Source: Pseudomonas sp. TCU-HL1
Lineage (GTDB): Bacteria > Pseudomonadota > Gammaproteobacteria > Pseudomonadales > Pseudomonadaceae
DNA length: 64,000 nt
Assembly: GCF_001708505.1 (NCBI RefSeq)
Contig: NZ_CP015992.1
Location: 1,612,001 to 1,676,000, forward strand
Direction of reading: 5' to 3'
In this document: positions 58,331-64,000 of the stretch, piece after piece
Layout of the letters: each line of letters starts with the position of its first letter
How positions within the stretch are numbered: position 1 is the stretch's first letter
The notes under the pieces: generated by a model
Told to the model about the DNA's origin: nothing
The model's input: only the letters and a program-made list of their open reading frames with translations
Database searches by the model: none
Position numbers and translations under genes: made by a program

Positions 58331-61300
58331 TCAGAGCTGGAGCACCGCCTCCTCCACCGGCTTCTTCACCCGCAACACCAGCGCACACAGCGCCGGCAGG
58401 AACAGCAGGGTCAGCACTGTGCCCACCAGTACGCCGCCGATCAGCACATAGGCCAGGGATGACCAGAACACCGAGAAGGTCAGCGGGATGAAGGCCAGCG
58501 CGGCGGCCAGGGCGGTGAGCAGCACCGGGCGGGCGCGGCGCACGGTTGCCTCGATGATGGCCTCGCGCAGGGGGCGGCCGTGGGCCTGCTCCTGTTCAAT
58601 CTGGTCGGTGAAGATCAGGGTGTTGCGCATCAGGATGCCGCCGATGCCGATCAGCGCCAGGATGGCGTTGAAGCCGAAGGGCTGGTTGAACAGCAGCAGC
58701 GCCGGGATCGCACCGATCAGGCCGAGTGGCGCGGTGGCGAACACCATGAACATCAGGGAGAAGGAGCGCACCTGGAACATGATCACCACCAGGGTCAGCA
58801 GGATCATCACCGGGAACAGCACGGCCAGCGCCTTGTTGGCCTTGGCGCTTTCTTCCACCGGGCCGGCGATGGTCACCTTGTAGCCGGCTGGCAGTTTGGC
58901 GATCAGCGGTTGCAGGTCGGCGTACACGGCCTTTTCCACGTCCGGTGGCTGGGTGCCCTGGATGATGTCGGCACGGACTTCGAAAGTGAGTTCGCGGTCG
59001 CGGCGCTTGAGGATGGGTTCTTCCATCACCGGCTGGAAACGCCCCACCTGTTCCAGGGGCACCGAGACGCCCGCGGCATTGGTGATGGTCAGGCCCTCGA
59101 TGCCGCCGAGGTTCTGCCGCTGGGCGTGCAACGCGCGGACCATCACGGCCACGGTGCGGTTGCCTTCGCGTACTTCGGTCACCGGGTTGCCGGTGAGCAG
59201 GGCGTTGAGCTGGCTCTTGACATCAACGGGGGTGAAGCCGAGCAGGCGCAGGCGGTCCTGGTCCAGTACCAGGCGATAGGAACTGCTGCGCTCACCCCAG
59301 TCTATGAAGGTGTCGCGGGTTTTGGGATTGACGGCGACCACGGCACGAACCTCTTCGCAGATCTGCCGCAGCTGGTCGAGGTTGGGGCCGGAAACCCGGA
59401 ACACCACCGGGAAGGGCACAGGCGGGCCGAATACCAGCTGGGTGACGCGTACCCGCGCCGAGGGGAATTCACCGGCGGCGATACGTTCGTGCATGCGTGC
59501 CTTTAGGGTGTCGCGAGCCTTGGCGTCTGCGGTCTGCACGATGATTTTGGCGAACGCCGGGTCCGGCAGCTCGGGGTTCAGGGACAGGAAGAAGCGTGGC
59601 GCACCGCCGCCTACATAGGCGTTGACCAGTTTGGTCTGAGGTTCTTCCAGCAGGGCTTTCTCCACCTGGGCGACCACGGATTCTGTGGCCTTGAAGGCAC
59701 TGCCCGGCGGCATGTAGACCTCCAGCAGCAACTCGGAGCGGTCGGAGTTGGGGAAGAACTGCTTCTTCACGATGCCCATTCCTAGGCCGCTGGCGACGAA
59801 GGCCAGCACCACCAGGACGGTGACCAGCTTGCGGTGGTTCACGCACCAGGTGACCAGGGTGCGCAGGCGCTGGTAGAGGCGGGTGGCGTAGAGCGCGTCG
59901 TGGCCGCCGGCAACGGGCTTGATCTTGGGCAGCAGCTTCACCCCCAAGTAGGGCGTGAAGAACACCGCCACCAGCCAGGAGGCGAGCAGGGCGAAGCCGA
60001 CGATCCAGAAGATGTTGCCGGCGTACTCCCCAGCGCTGGACTTGGCGAAGCCCACCGGCAGGAAGCCGATGACGGTCACCAGGGTGCCGGTGAGCATGGG
60101 TGCGGCGGTGGAGGTCCAGGCGAAGGTGGCGGCCTGCACGCGGTCGAGGCCTTCCTCCAGCTTCACCACCATCATCTCGATGGCGATGATGGCGTCGTCC
60201 ACTAGCAGGCCCAGGGAGAGGATCAGCGCGCCGAGGGTGATCCGGTCGAACTCGCGTCCGGTCATCAGCATGATCACGAAGACGATGGACAGGGTCAGCG
60301 GTACGGCGGCGGCCACCACCAGGCCGACGCGGAAGCCCAGGGCCAGCAGGCTGATCAGCATCACGACGCCCAGGGCGACGAAGAACTTGAGCATGAACTC
60401 ATTCACCGCGATGCGGATTTTCTCGGCCTGGTCGGAGACCTTGTCGAATTTCACACCCAGCGGCAGCCCGGCATGGATGCGGTCTTCCTCGGCCTGCAGG
60501 GACTTGTCCAGTTCAAGGCCGTTGAAGTGCGGGTCCATGATCACGCCGAGCATCAGCGCCGGTTCGCCCTGGTGGCGGATGCGGTAGTTCGGCGGGTCCT
60601 CGTAGCCACGTGTGACCGTGGCGACGTCGGCGATGCGCAACAGCTTGCCGTTGGCATTGATCGGCACGTTTTCGATCAGCTTCAGGCTGTCGAAGGCACC
60701 GTCCAGGCGAATGTAGGCGCGCGGTCCGCTGGTTTCGACGAAGCCTGCCGGGGCCACGCCGTTCTGCTTGGCCAGGGCTTCGAAGATTTGTTCGGGCTTC
60801 AGGCCAAGGGTGGCCAGGCGCTGGTAGGAGAATTCGACGAAGATGCGCTGGGCCTGTTCGCCAAGGATGTTGACCTTCTTCACCCCGGGCAGATTGAGCA
60901 GGCCCTGGCGCAGGTCCTCGGCCATCTGCACCAGCTGGCGGTGCGGCAGTTGTTCGGCCTCCAACGCGTAGAGGGCGAAGTAGACGTCCGAGTATTCGTC
61001 GTTGAAGAAGGGGCCGACCACGCCTTGCGGCAGGCGCTTGGCTTCATCGGAGAGCTTCTTGCGGGTCTGGTAGAAGAGCGCCTGGATGTCGCCCGGCCGG
61101 GTGGAATCCTGGTACTGCAGCTTCATCGAGACGAAGCCGGGCTGGGCGATGGTTTCCACCCGGTCGTAGAAGTCCAGCTCCTGCAGGCGCTTCTCCAGGC
61201 GGTCCGCCACCTGCTCCTGCATTTCACGCGCGGTAGCGCCCGGCCAGGCGGCGGTGATGGTCATGGTCTTGACCGTGAAGGAGGGGTCTTCGGCGCGCCC

Positions 61301-61405
61301 CAGCTTGCTGAAGGCGATGGCCCCGGCGACTAGGGTGGCGATGATCAGGAAGAGGGTGACTGCCCGATTGCGCACGGCGAATGCGGAAAGGTTGAAGCGG
61401 CTCAT
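58331..61405 (-). CDS. RND-family efflux pump inner-membrane transporter
   Basis: A 1024-residue proton-driven exporter. N-terminal helix with FAVRNRAVTLFLIIATLVAG, a large periplasmic part, the TM4 motif LGLLVDDAIIAIEMMVVKLEEG with the two Asp of the proton relay, and the C-terminal GIGGILMRNTLIFTDQ. It is of the multidrug/HAE1-like group most similar to permeases that work with one adaptor. The start at 61405 gives the family N-terminus SRFNLSAFAVRN. The adaptor gene ends one base before. No outer-membrane factor is encoded nearby. Confidence 0.92.
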   Translation of the reverse strand: MSRFNLSAFAVRNRAVTLFLIIATLVAGAIAFSKLGRAEDPSFTVKTMTITAAWPGATAREMQEQVADRLEKRLQELDFYDRVETIAQPGFVSMKLQYQDSTRPGDIQALFYQTRKKLSDEAKRLPQGVVGPFFNDEYSDVYFALYALEAEQLPHRQLVQMAEDLRQGLLNLPGVKKVNILGEQAQRIFVEFSYQRLATLGLKPEQIFEALAKQNGVAPAGFVETSGPRAYIRLDGAFDSLKLIENVPINANGKLLRIADVATVTRGYEDPPNYRIRHQGEPALMLGVIMDPHFNGLELDKSLQAEEDRIHAGLPLGVKFDKVSDQAEKIRIAVNEFMLKFFVALGVVMLISLLALGFRVGLVVAAAVPLTLSIVFVIMLMTGREFDRITLGALILSLGLLVDDAIIAIEMMVVKLEEGLDRVQAATFAWTSTAAPMLTGTLVTVIGFLPVGFAKSSAGEYAGNIFWIVGFALLASWLVAVFFTPYLGVKLLPKIKPVAGGHDALYATRLYQRLRTLVTWCVNHRKLVTVLVVLAFVASGLGMGIVKKQFFPNSDRSELLLEVYMPPGSAFKATESVVAQVEKALLEEPQTKLVNAYVGGGAPRFFLSLNPELPDPAFAKIIVQTADAKARDTLKARMHERIAAGEFPSARVRVTQLVFGPPVPFPVVFRVSGPNLDQLRQICEEVRAVVAVNPKTRDTFIDWGERSSSYRLVLDQDRLRLLGFTPVDVKSQLNALLTGNPVTEVREGNRTVAVMVRALHAQRQNLGGIEGLTITNAAGVSVPLEQVGRFQPVMEEPILKRRDRELTFEVRADIIQGTQPPDVEKAVYADLQPLIAKLPAGYKVTIAGPVEESAKANKALAVLFPVMILLTLVVIMFQVRSFSLMFMVFATAPLGLIGAIPALLLFNQPFGFNAILALIGIGGILMRNTLIFTDQIEQEQAHGRPLREAIIEATVRRARPVLLTALAAALAFIPLTFSVFWSSLAYVLIGGVLVGTVLTLLFLPALCALVLRVKKPVEEAVLQL

Positions 61406-61406
61406 T

Positions 61407-62504
61407 TCAGTGCTCCAGGGCCAGCGACGGCGCCGGCAGCTCGCGCACGCTGTCACCGGCGTTCAGCAGATGGGCGCCAAGGGCGACGATGCGTTCCCCC
61501 GGTTGCACACCACCTTCCAGCACTGCCTCTTCCTGCTCCAGGCGCACCACGCGAACCGGGCGCAGTTCCAGCTTGCCGTCCGCCTTGATGACCCAGACGC
61601 CGGTGCCCTGGCCCTTGTCGTGCAGGGCGCCCAGCGGCACGCGCAGCAGTTGCTGCTGGGCGGCGCCGTCCAGCTGCAGGGTGATGGTGGAACCGATGGC
61701 CAGGGCGGTGGAGTCGCCGCCCAAGGTGTAGCGGGCGCGGAAGGTGCGGGTGGTGGTATCCGCCGCAGCGGAGAGCTCGCGCAGGTTGGCGGGAACCGAA
61801 TTGCCTGACGCGCCATAGGGGTAGGCGCGGGCTGCGTGGTTGGCTAGGGAACGCTGGGTTTCCGGGATGTCGATCACCGCCTCGCGCGCGCCGTCATGGG
61901 CCAGGCTGGCGACGACCTGGCCCTCGGCGACGACCTGTCCACGATTCACCCGCACATCGGTGATCACGCCGTCGCCATCGGCCCGCAAGGTCGAGTAGGC
62001 GCGGCGATTCTCCACCTGGGCCGCTTCGGAAGTGGCGGCGGCCTGTTCGGCCTGGGCAACCCGCAGGCGCGTGGCGGCCTGGTCGTACAGCTGGCGGGAT
62101 ACCGCGCCGGTGCCGGCCAGGCGGCGATAGCGGGCTTCGTCGTCGCGGGCCTGGCGCAGCTCGGCTTCGGCCGCGGTGACGCGGTTGCGTGCGGTGCGCA
62201 GGGCCAGTTCGAAATCGGTGTTGTCCAGCACCAGCAGGATATCGCCACGCTTCACGCGGGTACCCGGGTCCACCTTGCGGGCAATCAACTTGCCGCCGAC
62301 GCGAAAGCCCAGGTCGCTGGCCGTGCGCGCGGCCACCACGCCGGTGTAGAGGGCGTCCTGCTGGGGGGCGGCCTGGACGTCCGTCGCCAGGACCGCCCTT
62401 GGCTGGGGCGCGCTGACCGAGGTATCGGCCTGGCTGTTGCAGCCGCTCAGGGTCAGCAGGGCGGCGGGGATCAGGGCGAGTAGAGCAAGGTGTGGGCGAT
62501 TCAT
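61407..62504 (-). CDS. RND efflux periplasmic adaptor lipoprotein
   Basis: A 365-residue membrane-fusion protein. The lipobox LTLSGC gives a lipidated Cys near residue 22. The barrel-sandwich region has LGFRVGGKLIARKVDPGTRVKRGDIL, the alpha-helical hairpin spans about 90-170 and VITDVRVNRGQVV closes it. It links the RND pump to an outer-membrane channel. It is the first gene of the pair. Confidence 0.92.
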   Translation of the reverse strand: MNRPHLALLALIPAALLTLSGCNSQADTSVSAPQPRAVLATDVQAAPQQDALYTGVVAARTASDLGFRVGGKLIARKVDPGTRVKRGDILLVLDNTDFELALRTARNRVTAAEAELRQARDDEARYRRLAGTGAVSRQLYDQAATRLRVAQAEQAAATSEAAQVENRRAYSTLRADGDGVITDVRVNRGQVVAEGQVVASLAHDGAREAVIDIPETQRSLANHAARAYPYGASGNSVPANLRELSAAADTTTRTFRARYTLGGDSTALAIGSTITLQLDGAAQQQLLRVPLGALHDKGQGTGVWVIKADGKLELRPVRVVRLEQEEAVLEGGVQPGERIVALGAHLLNAGDSVRELPAPSLALEH

Positions 62505-62549
62505 GGCGCGATCCTCGAATAGGGCGGCGGCAGGGCGGCAGTACTGCAG

Positions 62550-62592
62550 GTCGAAAATATGATAGGCATAATCTAAAAGTGTGTATATATGT
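62550..62592. promoter_or_regulatory. AT-rich divergent promoter region
   Basis: ATATGATAGGCATAATCTAA and GTGTGTATATATGTCAC are the only AT-rich stretches between the efflux pair and the exporter, and could hold both promoters. No regulator gene is in view. Confidence 0.4.
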
Positions 62593-62648
62593 CACTCGTC
62601 ATCTATTTCGTCCGCCCAAGGGCGAAGCGACCAACGGAGGTACCGGCA

Positions 62649-62789
62649 ATGAACAATGAGCAAGAGGTGCTGGACAGTGGGCCGGGCTGCGGTGCGCCGC
62701 AGGGCTTCGGCAGTGACGATTGGCAGGCGCTGGAATGGCAGCTGATGGCCCTGGTGCTGGATGCCGATGAAGACGGAGCGCAGCCATGA
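62649..62789 (+). CDS. Possible 46-residue small protein, coupled to the MFS exporter
   Basis: A frame starting MNNEQEVLDSGPGCGAPQGF has a strong ribosome site (GGAGG 8 bases upstream) and overlaps the exporter start as ATGA at 62786-62789. It is acidic with no hydrophobic helix. The coupled arrangement suggests a real leader or small protein rather than chance, but no family is recognised. Confidence 0.5.
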   Translation: MNNEQEVLDSGPGCGAPQGFGSDDWQALEWQLMALVLDADEDGAQP

Positions 62790-63985
62790 ACCCGTCGCGC
62801 CTGCTGCTGACCATCCTCATGGTGCTGACCGCCATGGGGGAAATCTCCACCCAACTGATCATTCCCGCACTCGGTGCCCTCGAGCAGGGGCTAGGCGGCG
62901 CTCATGGCGCGAGCCTCGCGGCGCTGTCCGCGTTCGTTGCGGCGTTCGGGCTCGGGCAATTGCTGCTGGGGCCACTGTCCGACCGGATCGGCCGCCGGCC
63001 GGTGCTGATCGGCGGGCTCAGCCTCTATCTGGCCGCCACCGCCTGGATGTTCCTGGCCGACAGCATGACTGACTTCATTCTCGGACGCGTGGTCCAGGGC
63101 CTGGGCGCCTGCGCCGCGCTGGTGCTGGCACGGGCCATCGTGCGTGATGTATGGAAGGCGCAGGCGGCTCCGGCCCTGGCACTGACCGTGATCGGCATGC
63201 TCAGCGCCATCGCCCTGGCGCCCATGGTCGGCGGTCTGCTGACCCAGTGGGGCGGCTGGCATGCGCCGATCCTCGCCTCCCTGACCATCGGTAGCCTGGC
63301 GCTACTGGCGGTGCTGGCCTTCTACCGGGAATCCAACCCCAGCCTCGATCCCAAGGCCGGCCATCCGGCGACCCTGGCGCGGGACTACTTCGACCTGCTC
63401 AAACAGCGTTCCAGTCGGGCCCTTGCCTTCACCCTGGCGGGCACTTACGGAGCGATGTTCGCGGTAGTGGCCGGTTCATCGGCCGTCTATATCGGCCTGC
63501 TGGGGCTGAGCGCAGCGGAATACGGCCTGGCTTTCGGCGCGACCATTTCCGGGCTGATCGGCGGTGCGTTGTTCACCCAGCGCAAGATCATGCAGCTGGG
63601 TCCGCAGCGTATCGTCGGTATTGGTGTGAGCCTGGTGGCGGCGGGTGCGCTGACCACCTTGCTGGTGCACGCCACGCTTGGCCTGTCGGTGCTCGGCCTT
63701 TCGTTGCCGCAGGTGCTGGTGACCCTGGGTGGCGGCATGCTGATCCCGGCGTCGGTGGCTGGCGTGGTCATGCCCAACGCCCACCGCGCGGGCCTTGCCG
63801 CCGGCCTGATGGGCTTCGCCCAGATGCTCGGCGCCACCTGCAGCGGTCTGCTGCTGGGGGCGCTGCAGGATGGCAGCGCCTGGCCGATGGTCGGCGTGCA
63901 AGCCGTATTCGCCGTGGCGGCCATCAGCGCGTTCGCGGTGATGACCCGCAAGCCGCGGGGCGAGGTGGTATCGGTGGCGGGGTAG
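62786..63985 (+). CDS. Bcr/CflA-type multidrug efflux MFS transporter
   Basis: A 399-residue twelve-helix major facilitator. The motif A loop GPLSDRIGRRPVLIGGL follows helix 2, and EISTQLIIPALGALEQGLG and LGACAALVLARAIVRDV are typical of the Bcr/CflA drug-exporter group. It probably exports an antibiotic or cellular metabolite. The start overlaps the small ORF. Its operator is not identified. Confidence 0.92.
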   Translation: MNPSRLLLTILMVLTAMGEISTQLIIPALGALEQGLGGAHGASLAALSAFVAAFGLGQLLLGPLSDRIGRRPVLIGGLSLYLAATAWMFLADSMTDFILGRVVQGLGACAALVLARAIVRDVWKAQAAPALALTVIGMLSAIALAPMVGGLLTQWGGWHAPILASLTIGSLALLAVLAFYRESNPSLDPKAGHPATLARDYFDLLKQRSSRALAFTLAGTYGAMFAVVAGSSAVYIGLLGLSAAEYGLAFGATISGLIGGALFTQRKIMQLGPQRIVGIGVSLVAAGALTTLLVHATLGLSVLGLSLPQVLVTLGGGMLIPASVAGVVMPNAHRAGLAAGLMGFAQMLGATCSGLLLGALQDGSAWPMVGVQAVFAVAAISAFAVMTRKPRGEVVSVAG

Positions 63986-64000
63986 AAAGTGATGGCTTCA

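Noticed and set aside
1..64000. CRISPR arrays, tRNA and rRNA genes
   Set aside because: No evenly spaced short direct repeats and no recognisable tRNA or rRNA sequence were found on reading.

Overview
The window is high-GC chromosomal DNA from a Pseudomonas. The evidence is the Entner-Doudoroff/glucose-uptake block (edd-glk-gltR-gtrS-gtsABCD-porin-mutarotase, hexR divergent from zwf-pgl-eda), the catR/catBCA block, an antABC/antR block, and dense REP-like inverted repeats between genes. No tRNA, rRNA or CRISPR array was seen.

Layout. (1) 1-8210: a methylated-amine operon on the minus strand, in transcription order dmmA-dmmB-dmmC-dmmD-purU-folD-tmm-tdm. The last gene runs off the left edge. 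A divergent LuxR-type HTH/PAS regulator and a perfect 16-bp palindrome sit in the shared promoter. The encoded route is trimethylamine to TMAO (Tmm), to dimethylamine plus a C1 unit (Tdm), to methylamine plus a C1 unit (DmmABC), with DmmD, FolD and PurU handling the tetrahydrofolate-bound C1. (2) 8434-14538: an uncharacterised catabolic cluster with two NCS1 permeases, an isochorismatase-fold hydrolase, a luciferase-like monooxygenase and a flavin reductase. An almost identical 18-bp operator lies upstream of three separate transcription units. It resembles the RutA/RutB/RutF logic of pyrimidine ring opening but is not the rut operon, and it is the best candidate here for an undescribed system. 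(3) 14663-18117: ppk2, an MltF-like lytic transglycosylase, a YbjQ-family protein and ohr.

(4) 18517-37517: glucose catabolism. HexR-type operators precede edd and zwf. The edd side is bordered by ohr rather than the usual gap-1. The outer-membrane porin is of the LamB type. gapN and a shikimate-dehydrogenase-like gene lie beyond eda. (5) 37652-38824: a Fic protein with its own inhibitory motif, in slightly AT-richer DNA.

(6) 39038-55764: aromatic catabolism. catR/catBCA converts catechol to the enol-lactone. antABC (no benD beside it, as expected for anthranilate dioxygenase) makes catechol from anthranilate under AntR. Between them are a kynurenine-formamidase-like hydrolase, a sensorless chemoreceptor, an OprD-family porin and a complete branched-chain-type ABC transporter, which plausibly supply or sense the aromatic substrate. 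The antA-antR intergenic region carries repeated TATCC motifs that look like AraC/XylS-family half-sites.

(7) 55872-63985: a DUF899 protein; an IS110/IS1111-like insertion sequence that appears to have split a REP-like repeat and has a 280-bp non-coding tail where a guide RNA may lie; an RND efflux pair; and a divergent Bcr/CflA-type exporter preceded by a coupled 46-codon small ORF.
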